A stretch of DNA of 64,000 nucleotides from Lagopus muta. Lineage: Eukaryota; Chordata; Aves; Galliformes; Phasianidae. Location of the stretch: the NCBI RefSeq assembly GCF_023343835.1, contig NC_064437.1, positions 50,418,972 to 50,482,971 of the forward strand, written 5' to 3'. The notes under the pieces were generated by a model that was given only the letters and a program-made list of their open reading frames with translations, did no database searches and had not been told where the DNA came from. Made by a program: the position numbers and the translations under genes. Shown piece after piece: positions 1 to 14,824 of the stretch; the first letter of the stretch is position 1, and each line of letters starts with the position of its first letter.

Positions 1-154
1 ACTTATTAAGAGCTAGGCACTCTGGGCATGGCTGAGCAAAGCATTTTCTATGGCAGCTCTGTGAAACCCTCACCGTCTTCCATCCAGTTAATGGTCATGG
101 CTGCTTCTAGGCAAATTTCAACTTTTGGGCTGTAGAAACTACAGTGCTTACATT

Positions 155-246
155 ACCTGGAGGTGCCCTACCCATCATGGCTTAATATACATAATTTCAG
201 ACCTGGAGGTGCCCTACCCATCATGGCTTAATATACATAATTTCAG
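155..246. repeat. 46-bp perfect tandem duplication (2 copies)
   Basis: Bases 155-200 are repeated exactly at 201-246. Each copy starts ACCTGGAGGTGCCC and ends TAATTTCAG. The lack of any mismatch suggests a recent event or a variable-number site. No gene is visible around it. Confidence 0.95.
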
Positions 247-3200
247 ATAATTAAAGCGTGCTTTATGAATGTATAGTTAATAAACTGAGAATAAAGAAGG
301 GTGTGTTTCCCATATAGTGAAACTTATGTGTTTACAAACTGTGTTTACATGAAGGTGACCTTATTGAGCAGAAGGGACAGCTGACATTTCTGCATAATTT
401 TACCACACAAGCACTGAACTGAGTAGTTTGCAAGTGCTGCACACATACGGCAGCAATTCCATATTTTTCTGTTTTGACATATTCATGTGTATATGTAATC
501 ATGTCCATAAGAGCATACAAGCTATTGCTGACTATCTGGAGTGTATTCTTAATAAGGCATTTAAAAACAGACTAGAGAGAAAAACAAACTGCAGTACTTC
601 ATACGTTCTGACGTGAGTACAGATAATTTCAGGCAGGCTATTAATCCCTGCACCATGCAGTCTCCTGTCAGAAAATTCAGAAAGATCCAGAAACAACAAT
701 ATTTTGAAGCAGAGGGAAATGCAAAATGAACTCAGTATTTCAAAATCCTCTAGAGAAAACCCATGCCCCTCTTTTCCCTGTTACTGATCTGCTAGTGTTC
801 CTTTTGCCTTACACACATTAAAACTTTAGAAGGAAGGTATGGTATATACTGCTGGAAGCAAAGAGCCTGTATCAAGGAGATGTTTGTTGGAATATATTCA
901 GTAGATGTATGACATGGAAACTTTTTAATTCTAAGGAAAATGAAGTATCTGCTTTGTTTTATACCTGCAGTGTTGATGCAAGAAGCCTGGACTGGGAGAA
1001 CAGAAGGTATTATCTCCTTTCCCAGCTCCAGATAATGCCCAAGCAAAAAATGCCAGCAAGTTCAGCTGCAGAAGCACTAGCACTGCCAATGGTAAGCAAG
1101 CCTAGTCATAAGTGATGTTACGATCTGTCTCAGGACTGCCCTGTTCTAAAAATTACAGAATGATGAATTGTAAGATTTTAAATTAAAAACAAACAAACAA
1201 AAAACCCAGACAGTTTTAGAGCTGATCACTGAGCTTAAAGAAGGCTCTGTGCAGGAAAATTGTTCACACCTAAGTGTATTATTTAATTATTTGCCTGTAT
1301 TTTCAGAGACATCTATGCCATAACAGATGCTCTTTAACTATAACACGTCCTGTGGAAGTTTATTGTTTCTCCAAAGGTTTTGGAACACTTACCATATTCA
1401 TTGTGATGTCTTCTCCTTGCAATTGAATGCAAATAGGCAAAGTTTAAGAAGCAGATTCAGAATTAAATGAGAACATCTTGCCTTCTGTTGATTAGCCAGC
1501 ATTGTAGTACTGTTTACAATGGGTTTCAATTGGGTTGCATCTGTTTCTCTTAAAAAACAAACCTGAATATTTATCATTGAAGCTCTTGGGAGCTATATTA
1601 AATAATAGTGCAGTTTATATAAATCACTAATAAGTACACTAATAAGTTACAATAAGTATTTATACCAAATAGAACATAAAAAGTACCCTAGAGGCTAGGT
1701 TCACTTTATATAAACACATCTTAGAAAATATTAATTTGATAGACTGAGACAGCCCTAAGCAGTAAATATATATTTGAGAGAACTGCTGTACACTCTCCAA
1801 ACTCACCCCGTTTGTACAGCACACATCATTTGTTCCTAACTAAATCTGCTTGTAAGTTCCCGTAAGCACCAGTATTATTTATCTAACGTTTCCTGTCCTG
1901 TAGCAGAAGATGGGAATCAAGTTGACCAAAAATCTTGTTAATGAGAAGTTACTTGCCATACCATGTTAAGATGGCAGAACATTTTATACACTTGCATTAC
2001 TCTACTTTTTTTTTTTTTTTCCCCCAAAAAACTTCCTGATGCTTGAAGCAATTTCACAGAGAATGACAAAGCACAGTGTGAGGACTAGCAGCTGATGGTA
2101 TTTGGGTATAGCAGCTGATGGTAAATGGTATTTGGGCTCTGAATACCCAAATACCACTACGTCTAGTTTTATATATGTTTAAATACAACTGCATCTAGCT
2201 TTAGTGACACAGTCTGTGGGAAAGAGCAGCTCTTTTAGGACTTTCACTATTCTGTGATGAGGGCAGTGATTGATCTACACTAAGACTGGGGTTTTCTTCC
2301 TGATATTCTGACGTCCAAATTAAGCTGAACTGTCCTTGGTCATGTTCTGTGCCTCTATAACAATTTAACAACAGTCTTAGCAAATTTACTTAGCTTAAAT
2401 AAACCCAAATTCCTGAGAATGTGTTGGGTTTGCTGGTTTGCTGAATCCGTGTTTTTATTAAAATGTTTATTTTGGTACTTTTCCCATTGGCTAGACGGCT
2501 CTTAATACTTTTTCACTTCATTGCTCATTTGCTACTGCTATGCACATAAATCAATGATGGAATTGTATCCTCCCTACTGTGACTTTTTTTAAATATATCT
2601 GGTCTATACAGGATAAATTCAAGCCAGTGGTGGAACCTGTTCACCCCTTCCCTCCGTCTACAAGTGGGACATGACAATAATGAATTCTTAAGGGAACTAT
2701 CCAGATTAATGTTTCTCAAGAAACAAGTCATATCAAAGCAATTCACTGAATGCTGCTGTCTCACAGCACAATTCTTGAGTTTCTCTCCAGAGAATAAATG
2801 TTTCTAGTGAAGTAGCATATAAGTGTTTTTATTAGTAGAATTCACAGGAATTCACTCCCTTAATAAAAGCAAAAAAGCAGAACAACCTAACAGTGCATCT
2901 GGGATTCAGTGAATGCAGAGATTGGAGTTTTGTGTAGTAGACATTAGGGATACTCAGGGCAATTTTTCAGAAGGGGGGCATAAAGGAGAACCAGAGCTCA
3001 CACACTGTCTATGGTGGGTTCCAAAATTCTGCCTTCCCACAGAAATATACTAATGACTTGTATGTGTTGCAGTCTTCTGCAAAAAAGCTTTGGCAAGCTT
3101 TTGGTCTGTGACTTTCACTGACAACTTATTCCTAGACTAAGTCTGCTTAATTTGACAGCCTTTTCATCTGAACTGTGCAATGCTAACTCATGATGATGAC

Positions 3201-6200
3201 ATTGTTACGTAGGGTGGGTAGTCTATATGCAGCTAGGCTTGATGTGGTGAAGAGAGATGGCAAGCTAGCCCATTTACAGCAGGTTCTGCCCTCTATGGTC
3301 TTCCAACTAGCATATCCCAAGATGCTTTGCAGGTAGAAATCAAGTCATCTGTTAACTGAAAAAAAACCATACCTTCTAGCACTAGAAATGGGATTGTGAT
3401 GTTGAGCTCTGACATGGATAACGTGGAGTCCTTCTCCTCATGGAAGTGAAGCTGAAGACAGAGTGTTTCTAATGCATCTCCAGCACAGAAACCTCCCATT
3501 GAACACATCTCTTGGGCTGGAGGTAGGCAAGGTGTCTGACACCTCTGATAATTCATCTCAGCTCTTAAACTGTGTTGGTGGTGGTTTTGGGTTTGGGTTG
3601 TGGAAAACTCTTTTCAGCAGTTCTGAGAGATTAGACGTGACTCCCAGATTCCAGAAGCACCCAGAGCACAGAGGGCAGGCTGGCAAAGCCTCAGGCCCAT
3701 CATTTTTCCAAAATTTAAGGCTAGAAATACATTTGCCTTCTAACTCTGCAGATTGTATTTGCTCCTCATGCTCTTTGTATCTCTACTTTCAAACCCACAA
3801 CCCGACCCGATGTATTTTAGGCACTTGTGATTTTTGTGCCATAAAGGGACCTGGCAAAAGGCCTGCACCCCACTTCCTTCTCTCTTTGTGAGCTCTGGGC
3901 AGCCTCACATAGCAATGGTGCCTAATGGTTTCACTTTATGTGCTCTACTGTGTAGGCCTGAGTAAGGCTGGGGCTCCAGCTGAGCTCAGGAAAGGGCTAA
4001 AAGACAAGCTAGATGGTCAGAAACATCCCCAGAGTAGTCTATACACCAACTGCCCTGTAACTTCAGAGCAGCCCACTCTGCTGCTCAAAGCAGCTCCTCA
4101 CCTACCTGAGTTCTTATACTGGGGATAAAACTGGAAGGCACAAAGCTGATACAGTCTATATCTGTCTCTCTTCAGCCTCCCTGAAAATTCCTGGGAAGCT
4201 CTGTGGGGTACAGTCATCTGATAGAGATATTTCTTCCTCATTATGTCACGTTCTTGTAATTTTGCTGCTTAATTATCCAGGATAAGGATGAGGTGGGGAT
4301 AACATAGAGAAAGTAAAAGAATCACAATAGAAAACACTTCTATTTGCCTACAAGAAGATCCTGAGTGTGTTCACGTTTGCTATCAGCTTCCTAAAGAAAA
4401 GAGGAAGAGCTTTAAATCAAGGTAAGTAGAGCTGTCTGAGGTGAGCATAAAGCATTTTCTATTCTATAATACAGGCATTAGATGAAAGCAACCCCAGAGC
4501 TGGGTGAGTGTATGTACCTGTCAGATGATGCCCTATTTTTACATTAAAAAGCAGACACCATTCATTGAAAATGAAGCTGGAATATTGCTTCATAAGGAAG
4601 TGTAGGGCTCCTGTGGGATCCTCCTGGAAACTTGATAGGTGTGTTCTTATGGTACTGCTCGGGGAAGCAAGTTTATGAATCAGTATTTTGCTACATCTGT
4701 ATCCCCAAAATCAGGATAATATATGGCTATGTTTTGCTTCTTATTAGGGAAGATACTTTTGTGGTATCTTGACTATATTTATAACAAGATATTTGACTTT
4801 CAATAAGTGTTACACTGTGAAGTCTATTTCTGGTCACTGTTAAATAGTCCCTGAAACTATATATACTTGAACAAAACATCATTTTACATTGAACAGCTAT
4901 TTAAGATCTCTGTAGAACTGTTTAAAGAAATTAGATGTATTTTCTTATGGAAAATACAAATGCTGCTTGCATTTCAGAGAGCAATTTTGCCATTTTCTCC
5001 ATGGAAATCAATATCCATTGAATACATACAAGTTATCTATGAATCACCTTTACCTCTTTGTCAAGTATTATCAGAGGTGTACTCTAATCTTATTACGAAT
5101 TCACCTTTCATTTGAAAATGAAGAGGTTCGACCACAGGTCAAATGACAGATGCATTGTTGAAATCTAGTGGGAGCTTCATTGCACTGAGTTCCAGATCCA
5201 GAGAGGAGTTTTAGCATCAAAATCTCTCTGCCCCTAACTTCATTTAGCTATTGCTTAGTCCTGCAGGCAGGCATAATATACAGCAGCTGCAGTTTCATTG
5301 TTAATATTTCTCAATTGTTTAGAATTATGGGACTATAAGTGTCCAGAAATACATCAGTTGTGAAAAATTCTAGCAACCACATACCTACTTCAAACTCAAT
5401 TCTATTCCAGTTGAATGGAGGAATACAATAGCCTCGGACTGCTTCAGGAATTGCTTTTGCATCTTATCCAGTGACAATTTAAGATAAAATATATGTGTTC
5501 ATAGGATGAGGCTAGCGAGGTGAAAACTTAAACAAAAGCATAGAGGCATTTGGCAGTGTTGCACTGAGTGATTTTTTTTAAAGTACAATTAAGTAAAGTG
5601 CTAAGTAAATTACTGAGAGGAGCAAAGTTTGACATACTTCCACACTGGATAACTTGAATGGTTTCCATAACCATGTAGATTTTACAGAGACAGATTTGAA
5701 ATGCCTTTAAAAAGCACAAACTGACTCTATTTTGAATTTAGGAAAAAATTGTATGACTGAGATGCAGAAACAAGCTTAGGAGGCATCAGATCTGCTGTTA
5801 CATTCAACTTCCTCAGCACAGTCACTGCAGTCACTGTGCTCTATTCTTTCCCTGTTCAGCATTCAGGTGGTCTCTTCAGTTTACACTAAAAATCCAGCAC
5901 TTCCTTTCTGACATGCCTTCACAAAATTGTCAGCATTAAAGAAAATATTTGCAGAATATATCATCTTTATACTAGGTAAACAAATAATAAATTGCAATTC
6001 TGAAAAATTAGAACATCCATAAAAAATACTGTCCTTATTAGCTCTGCAAGTGCTGTTCAGGGTGTTACATCAAACATATTTAGGAGATAAGGAAAGATTA
6101 TCCACTTGGCCTTATAAAGCATTGAGAGGACAGCATGTCATTGCTGTAATATGCTTGATAGGCAAAAGATGTTGAGCATCTCATTCTTAACAGACCACAA

Positions 6201-7370
6201 ACTGGAATGGGTTTCCTGGTTTCATGCTGGCCCTTAACTGACTTGCCCATATAAAATATTGCACAACCAGTAGGCTTTGTTGTGGAAGATGGGCCAAGGG
6301 AAGGCATGGGCAGGGCAGGTCAGTGAGCCCATGTACAGCAGAATGGCCTCCCTGTGCCCACAGCAGTGTTCTACCCTCAGGCTCATAAATAGCTACCCAC
6401 CTCCATACCAGTTTAAAAAGAAATTAAAAGCAGTTAAATCTTGGAATAAATGTCTTTGACTTCAGTTTACATTGCTAATTACTGTAATTTATAACAAATA
6501 TTAACTAAGCCAACCACACAATTAACTACACTGGTTCCTTTTACCATATTATCCAGTGCTGTTTTGCTATTGTTTTAATAGATGTGGCAGCTTAACCTCA
6601 CAGTGGACTCACTATATACTTTCAGGGTGTTTTGTTCAGATGGCAGATTTTAACTGCAATTAGACTGACATGAGCATGGCACGACTGATACCTTCTTGGC
6701 CATCTGCCTCCATCTCCTTCACAGCAAGTAATAATCCAGAAATACATAAGAACTGGCAGTGATTAGAAATGCAGAACAACTGGAAAATAAGGTTTAATTG
6801 CTAGTGTTTCAGTGTGCCAAGATAATACCATGAGCACTGACTCATCAGAATAAACTGATTTCTGACTTCAGTGCTATGTTTTTTGAGAACTGAGAGACAA
6901 ATGGTTGACAGGATAGGCAAATGTGAAATTGCTCACAGCATTTAGGCACCAACTCTGCCCTTTTTTAGTGCTTTGATTTGCAGTCTGCAAGTATAATGGC
7001 ACAGCATATTTCAGGCTACTACAGAAAGCCTTTAGGGACAGTTCCATTACACGATAGCCTGTGATTGTGCAGAGTGAAGATGATGACTCAGGCGTGATGA
7101 CTGCCAGTATGATATTGATAATGAAATGTTTTGCTGAATCACCTTCAACTCCATCCCCAGTGTCTTTCCAACAGATGGGAGTGTAATTACTGGTGACTCA
7201 CAGCAGCACATACAGCCTATGCATTTCAAGCAGGATATAAGGTGAGAACAGCTCCATTGCAAGTTTGAGAATTCAGGAAGTGTGAGGGAAATACTGCACA
7301 GTGCTGAAGAATGGAAGAAAGCCTGATCTGGTCATAAAAGAATGGAACTATTTGAGAGAAATGTACTACG
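247..7370. other. Gene-free stretch, no supported coding exon
   Basis: AT-rich sequence with only short random reading frames (all under 145 codons, none with a recognisable domain). Apart from the small inverted repeat at 2126-2156, I see no gene, RNA gene or recognisable transposon here. Confidence 0.6.
2126..2156. repeat. 11-bp perfect inverted repeat
   Basis: TGGTATTTGGG (2126-2136) is followed after 9 nt by its exact complement CCCAAATACCA (2146-2156). Just upstream, AGCAGCTGATGGTA occurs twice, so the site looks like a local duplication plus inversion rather than a functional element. Confidence 0.8.
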
Positions 7371-7882
7371 TAGGTTGCTCTGAAAATAATGCCTCCTATT
7401 AATTTCCACAGAAGCTACAACAGTTAACAGTTAACTCAGTAACTCAGTTACAAAACACTTTTTCAAAATTGTAACTGTTAGCTATGCATTTTCACCAATG
7501 ATGAACAAGAGCCTGCATGCTGCACCAGCAGAGGTGACCCACTGTCTCCATCACCACTGCTGAAACGCACCACCCACTACCTCACTGCGCTCACATCCAC
7601 TGTTTAGACTCCAGAAATATTCAACAAGCATGAATGAATGTCAATGGTTGCCCTTTTTGTTCTGGATGGAGGAATTCAATGACACTCCTTTGTTTCACAC
7701 ACACTTCCATGTCATCTGCTATTGTGTCAGACTCCTCATCTGCTGCCATCTGTCACATGGCAACATGTAATGGAATAACATCAGGAAGGTTCACCTCTAC
7801 TGTCATAACACCAACATCCACCTCTAACATCATGGGCCAACACAATAAAATAGGAAGCATTACTTTCAGAGCAGCCTCTGTA
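7371..7882. mobile_element. Short non-autonomous Tc1/mariner-type element
   Basis: The left end near 7373 reads GGTTGCTCTGAAAATAATGC, and the right end near 7848-7876 carries the inverse of nearly the same sequence (GCATTACTTTCAGAGCAGCC). These are imperfect terminal inverted repeats about 500 bp apart, with TA at or near both outer edges, the target of mariner-like transposases. The TGCTCTGAAAGTAATGCCTCC-like terminus resembles what I recall of the chicken mariner (Galluhop-like) family; the family name is from memory. There is no transposase frame, so this is a deleted, immobile copy. Confidence 0.7.
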
Positions 7883-10800
7883 TTTGGAGCATGTTTGAAG
7901 TAGGGTAGGCAATCCAGCTGGTTAGTGCAGGCATGAAAATCAAAAGTGGGTCCTCCTGCTCCAGAAGCAGTCTCTGTACTGAAAGTACATTTGCTAATTA
8001 TGTTTGAAATGCTCACCTGGCCTGCAAAAACATGAAGATGGGTGAAATGGTTTAGGATGGCCAAACAGTTGTTTCAGATCAGCCAAACCTTCACATCTCT
8101 ACCTTCCACTCCATTTCTTGCTAAATTAAATTTAAATATCATTTGTAGCTCTGGCATTTGCTGAATGAAAAGAGTAAAAACTCTGTGAAAATTGGGAGGG
8201 ATAAAAATACATATATTTCTCAGTTATGTTTTCAAATCAGTAAAATTAGCCGGAGGCTTTCAGCACTCATCTCCCTGTCACTGGTCCATCTGTCAAATGT
8301 AGGAGTAAAATAGCTGTTTAAGAGGAAGCAAATGCTGTCAGCACAACTATTTCAGTGTCTCCTTAGAGCAGAGGAACATTTCCTTCACCAGACTGGGCTG
8401 CAGCACAGCCCTTGCTGACCCAGCCATCCCCTAATTCTTGTCTGGTGTTTGGCAGCCAGCGTGGGAAGCAAGGAACTCATGGCAAGCATTAAGGACCGGA
8501 TGGTGGAAAACATCCAGGGACTCCAGTCCACATTCTTTTTCCCTTTTGTACTGCTTGCCACTTTGGGAGGCAGTCACACACGTCCCCAATTTACTGCAGG
8601 ATGGAAACACTTAATTTGAACCATTATGTGATGGGATCCACACTGTCCAGGGAAACCATGTGTTTATAGTGTTGAAAAGGAGTGCCCTTTGGAGAACAAC
8701 AGCTTATGGAAGATGCTTGAACAGAATGGCTGGAATCCCTCCTGCAGGACTGGCAGTGGTTTAAGAGGAACCATCCTGCAGAGAGCTCTCCAGCAGCAGC
8801 GTCAGACCAAGCCTCCTATGTAGACCCACAACAGGCAGACTAAAGCAACAAAAATGATGAGCTGCAAGAGGCTGTGATTTTAAAAAAACAATTGAAAAGA
8901 ATATGTTGCAAACAACTGCGCACAGTTGTCTCTATAAAGGAACACAAATACACAAAATGCTGCAGAGGATCCCTTGCTGTCGTGCCCAACTTGTGTATCA
9001 GAGGAGGAAAAGCAAGTAGCTCTGACAAAAACTGAAACCATCAATGAAAGTACAGCCACTGCTGTCTCAAAATTATTTTAAACCTGTGGCAATTGTCCTT
9101 GTGGTACCTAAACCATGGGTTCTGTGCCTGTGAATGACACTACTCTAATTCGCAAGAGAACAATATAAAAATAAAGGTAGGATATTAGGAATTTATTCTG
9201 GTTTTCAGTCTCACAGGACAGGTGGTAACCCTGCTGTCTGAGCAGAGCTCCAAAAGTGGGACAGGAGAGCATTTCTGTAAGTAACAGCTTTTCCTGGAGG
9301 ATTTAAAAAACCTTGGTAAAAAAGAAGAAATGGAAAAGGGTTAGAATGGTGTCTGGAAATCATCCATTGGCCATTCAGAAAGTGACAGCAGGAGCTGTTA
9401 ATGATGTTGCTTTAGGAGCAGAGAAAATTCACTTCCCATTCTTTCCACAATTTTTAAGAAACTCAGCTTTGTGCATCAGAATGATCAAGTAAGTGAATAC
9501 CTCTTACTTTAGTTTTTGGTGGTTTTTTGTTTTTTTTGTCAAACTGTTTTGACTGCTAAAAACTGCAGTTAACCATCAATCTATAATCCAGTCTTTTTTC
9601 TGGCCAAAAGGGCTACAGATAAAAGTACTTTCCCCTTTTCTCCTGAAATGGTCCAGCAGGCTTCCGTGCCAGATAAAACAAGGCAATGAGAATTTTTCAT
9701 TCTAGTTAGTAGCCCTAGCTACAAATTGACCAAGTTAGGCTCTTTGGTCAAGCTGCATGTGGAACTTGGAACAGAGGCTTTTATTGCCATGCATGGTGCC
9801 CCATCACTCTCTCCTCCAACAGAGTGGGCTCTATAGGTAGCCAGAAACACCTCACACCTGCACTGATTCTTGCTTCCTCTAACAAGATCTGTGCTGCTCT
9901 CAGTGTTGCCCAGGAATTTCCTACAAGCTCTTGCCTGTTAACATCCAAGCTACCATGAGTGGGAAGTGAATATTACTCTGCCAGTCTCTGCAAACATAGG
10001 TGCAAATTAAGAATTTTTTTTTTAGAGGATGGGTAAACCTTCATCTACCTTGTTCATTTTCTACAAGCAAGGGCAGCAAGTGCTCCAAGAACATCTCTAA
10101 GACACCCATGGATCAAAATACCCAGCATTTTCTCTGCTGATTTCTCTACTGGTGCTCTGGGCTTATGGTTTCAATGGTCCCAGTACAGCTAGGGTGCTAA
10201 GATAAGGGCCTATGAAACCTCCCTTCTATTTTACTCCGCAGGGGAGAGGCTTGATTTGGAGGATGAGAAGCGCCATTCAGTTATTCAGCAAATAATTACC
10301 ATGTGTGCCATACAATCAGCATTTGCTACTCCCATTTTCTCAGCTGCTGCTAATGCAGCACTCAGCACTAACCTATCATTCCTAGGTTGACAGAAGGCCC
10401 ACAGAAGACTAACTTCAGCAGTAACACCTATCCCTTATGCATCATTTTCATCTACTAGCGGAAGTGGCTCTTGGCTCTTGTTCTAAAGACCTATGGGGAG
10501 TCCTAACTTGTGTAATCTCAATTTCTGGGTCTCCTTTCAACCAGCAGATGGTTCCCCTGTGGTGGTATTACACATCTGCCCTTCTATCCTTCCTGAGGAA
10601 AATGATGATAGACCTCTGAAAATGACACAGTCCAGCAATTTGGATGCTCACAGTCTTCCAGAAGACAACACCAGGTAAGAAAGACTATAGCCTGAAACTC
10701 AAGGGCTAGGGAAAATGGCTTGGAAGTTAGTGGTTCCTGACTTTCCTATGCAGAGCAAAACGTAAACAGTTTTACGGCTGTGGTAGCAGAGGTAGTAGCT

Positions 10801-13800
10801 AGAGATAGGGAGATTGTGTGCTGGTTTCGATTATCCATCTTTGAGGGCAAAAGGAGGCTGGAATTCTTCTAAAGGAAGAATGAAGGTGGGTGGAATATTT
10901 GACAAGCTTTTGTCTCTCAAACCTTTGCTGTGCTAGATGGAGTGTTTGAAGGGTATTGATATTCAATATCTGATTGTCACCTGAACACAGAATTTTTAGT
11001 TGTAACCACTGAACTTTGCAGTTCCTGCCTGTTCTTGTAGTGTGTGGCCTTAACATTTTATGGAATGGACCAATCACTGGCTATGGCTGTGCAGAGTAGT
11101 GATGGGCTGAGCTACTTTCCTGAGGTCAGTGGTTCACTTCAGGGGTCAGAGCAAAGTCAAAGAGGTCTGTGTAATGTATCTTGACCTGAGCTGATCCAAC
11201 TGTAATGAGGTATGTAATTAGTTGAGGAATAGAGCTGTTTGGTTTTTTGTTTGTTTGTTTTGGCTTTGTTGTTTTTTTAAATCTACATTTATTTTTTTTT
11301 TTTTTCTAACTGTGGAACAGCTGGATGCCTTCAGAGCCTGTCTCCTTATATACTGAATTAGTTCCAGGCACATTGGCTTTCTCTTCTGAGGCCAAGGAAA
11401 CTGTAGGGAGATTGACAATGGGAAGGCAGGAGACAAAAGGATCTTGCAAAGAAAAGCCTTTAAAACTAAAATTTAAAAATAAAAAGTCCTCACTCTTGAA
11501 TTTTCCTTTATTCTAGTTGATGATGTTTGCTGTGCATTATGAATTCTTCCTCTCTTTTGAAAAGATTTTTTCTCAAAGGAGGACCAGTAAGACATGTTAT
11601 TTTAAAAAATGCAGCTGTTTGCTCTTGACATGGCTATTTCCCAGATTTGACCTCATGGTTAACTGTGGCTGTAACTGGGGAAAGAGGAGCTTGCCTATGG
11701 CAGGAGTTGTGCAGTGCGCAGCAGCAGGAGAGGGGAATTGCTGTGTCGGTCCTATTGCCACCAACTGAGAGTGTAGAAGTACCACTATCATGCTCCAGTG
11801 CAAGGTGCAAAATGCTTCAGTGCCGATGGCATCTGAAATGCTATGATGGCGAACTATGAAGAGAAAGCAAAAGCATTTCTCCAGGAACCCTTTTGAAGCA
11901 AATAATTTAGCTTCTCAAGGGGTTTTACTCTTCCTCATTTATTTCTATCATAATATAGTAAACTGTAGACCAACTTTTTCTGACTTCTGCTTTCTGGTTT
12001 TTGTTTAAGCACTGGTTACTTTCCCTTGAATCAGCTCTGGTTGCTAACTTCTTGTAACCATAACCTTCCTGACAGTGCTGTTAGAAAGCCCAGTTCTGAG
12101 CCTCATTCCCCTATGATCAAAGTAAGCTGAGGATTTAATGCACAGCATGTTGCAAAGTTATCCAGAACTGAGTTGGACCCTAGTGCTGCATTCTTGCTTT
12201 GCCTCAGCATAATTAACTAGCATAATTAATTAGCATAATTAAGGTATTTTCTACCTTACACTTCAAAAGATGCACTCACTGAAATCAGCATTGGGCCATT
12301 TGCAGCAAACACTGCATAAACAGAAGTCAGTCTACCTATCTGGCATGAACTTTATCCCTAAAGCAGACAACTCCATTCTTGGCACAGAAAACATGAAGGC
12401 TTACCATCTTGGTGACTGATCCAGAAGGGAGATGAGCAAAGGCTAGAGAGTTAGAAGTATGTAACACAAGGAGGAGGTGCACAAAAAGATGAATGTTCTT
12501 AATGGGGGTGATAACATCCTTAAATTAAATGCCCAGTGAACTGTATCATTGATTCAATCTGCCTAGTTGTTGTAGGCTTCAGAGACGGTCTGTCAAGCAC
12601 CTCAGAAGTGATGTATGTTCCCAAGCCTTACTGCACAGGATTTGTGAAGTCAGTTGAACAATGAACAGACGGGTTCCAGGCAGCACAATGTTTTCACTGC
12701 TGAAATTGAGGACCACGCAGCCAGACTTTAATCAGAGCTGGCTGAAAAAGGTATTTCTGCCTTAAGGAAGTTCCAAAGGTCAGACAGGCTCCTATCCACA
12801 AGTGCGTTATAAGCTGAAATACTCATTTTTTTCATGAAATGAAGCATTACAGATTCTAGAGAAGGGATGTAGGGAGAGGCAAAAAAGCTGTTACTCATTC
12901 TCAAGAACTTACAGGCTACTGCAAAAAGACAGCAATAGTTTCCTCTTCCTGTCTATGCAGAATACGGCTAATTGGGAGCTTAATTTTAGTTAGGCTATGG
13001 CCTCAGGAGCCTCTTTTAAGGTAAGAAGAGAAAAGAGTAATTGGAAAGATGTGAACCCTCCATCATTAGAGGGATGTAAGAGCAGATTAAGCAAATGCCA
13101 GTCAGTACAGCTGATTCTTGGTATAGGAGGAGAAGGAAGAGATCTCAAGAGAAGATTGAAGGCAGCCTTACCTTATTTTGGCCTCACTGAAACCTTTTGC
13201 TCTTTATTATGTTTCATTTTAAAGCTTATAACTGTCTGAAAGGGATAAAAGCTTATGCTTTGTATATATATAATTACCTTAAAATGTACCATATAGCCAT
13301 TAATTTACCAAATATACCATATAAATTATGGTAATTCATTTATGTACAATTAAAGAAGTTAATATTCATTAATTGCCTGTGTGAATTCTAATTATGTTCT
13401 CAGGAAATGCTGAAACACAGCAAAAGCACTGCCTGTTTACTGGGCAAACGTGATCTTGCAAGGCATTTTTGCACAGAAGTTGTCTTAAAGCTAAAACTTG
13501 TTAAAAATAAGCTGGTTTTTGGTATTTTAAGTGATTTACGTCTCAGTCAAGAGAAGAACAAGTAAGCATTTTGAGTCCTGATGGCTGTTCCCAGAACTTG
13601 GCTGGAGGACAAGAAGTGCTGCTTTTCCTCATTGCGAAAGGCTTTGGCTCTACCCAAGAAGCTTTGCTTTTGTTTTGCTTAAGTGAAGTCTCACATCGAG
13701 ACAGAGGAGCCTTCAAGCCACTTGTTACAAATCTCTGTTCAGTTCACTTCCTAGAGCAGGGTGGTGCAGTATGTGTCATGGCCCCAGAGCTCTAGCACAG

Positions 13801-14824
13801 AAAGACACTGAGTTATTTACAAAGTACAATTTTGCCTTAGTACAGTTTGAGGTTGGTAGGTGGACCAACCAGGCTTTGTAAAGTGGAAACCCTATGTTCA
13901 CTACCTAGTTCAGAAACTTGCTATTAAAGCTATGTTGTGTCTTGTCTTTTTGGAATTTCTTTTTCATAATTAAAACCACCTCTCTTGCTGACTTTGCATG
14001 CAACAGATTGAACTAGATTGCATCTTGTCACTGAATTTTCTTAATAAGTTGGGAAATCCCATGTATCTGGTGTACAACCAGTGCTGGCTAGGCTGTTCCT
14101 GCTCTGTGCTGGTCTAAATTGGCATCTAGCAGAAGCAGGAATGCGTCAGACCCTTCTGTTCTCTGCAGACTTGGACACTGCATAGTTATTTAGTGTTTTC
14201 TCCACCCCAAATACTTGAAAGGATGGGTCCACAGAACAGTGTCAACAGTGAAAGACTGGCTCAAAGGGAGAAATTTTTCTTTGGTGAGTGTTTGGTACTA
14301 CTGATGGCAGTTGAGCTGGCTCCTAAGCATAAGGAGAAACAAAACCTCCCCCTCCCCTGAATAGCAGCAATAGCTGCAAAGACAGCATAACAAGCTAAGT
14401 ACCAGGTGAAAGTGAGCCAGAAGACATTAAGGACTATTGTCTAGGTGCACCCAGGCATGCATCACATATGCTACAGCTCAGCAGGAAACTCAGGCCACTG
14501 GACTGGGATGGAAGTACCCCTGTAACAGGAGAAGCACTAGAGAAATGTGTCAAAACCAAAACATGAGTGAGACAGACAGTTTTTTTGTTTGTTTGTTTTA
14601 AATGACAATAATGTAAGGCTAACACTCTTGATAACCTCTTATTCAGTGAAGAGTTTGGATTTCATCTTCAGGATGACATCAGATGTTGTGCTGAGATACC
14701 ATACTATAGTCAACTTTACCAATAGCTGGTGGCACAGAGCAAACCTGCTATGCCTCATGCTCCTGTTGGAACTGTAGTTGTTTAAAGAAGGAATGGAATT
14801 AGCACATTGAGTTGACTCAATAAG
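7883..14824. other. Gene-free stretch downstream of PPP1R3C
   Basis: No supported coding exon on either strand. It holds T-rich tracts (11229-11307), a 13-bp triplication (12206-12244) and an AT-rich patch around 13260-13380. It lies beyond the likely 3' end of PPP1R3C and could contain distal regulatory DNA, but nothing in the sequence alone shows this. Confidence 0.55.
12206..12244. repeat. 13-bp unit repeated three times
   Basis: AGCATAATTAACT, AGCATAATTAATT and AGCATAATTAAGG follow head to tail. Copies differ only in the last two bases. The shared TAATTA core is a generic homeodomain-type motif, so a functional reading is weak. Confidence 0.85.

Noticed and set aside
7634..7903. 89-codon frame inside the mariner copy
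   Set aside because: No similarity to transposase in the reading, and it runs through the terminal repeat. Chance frame.
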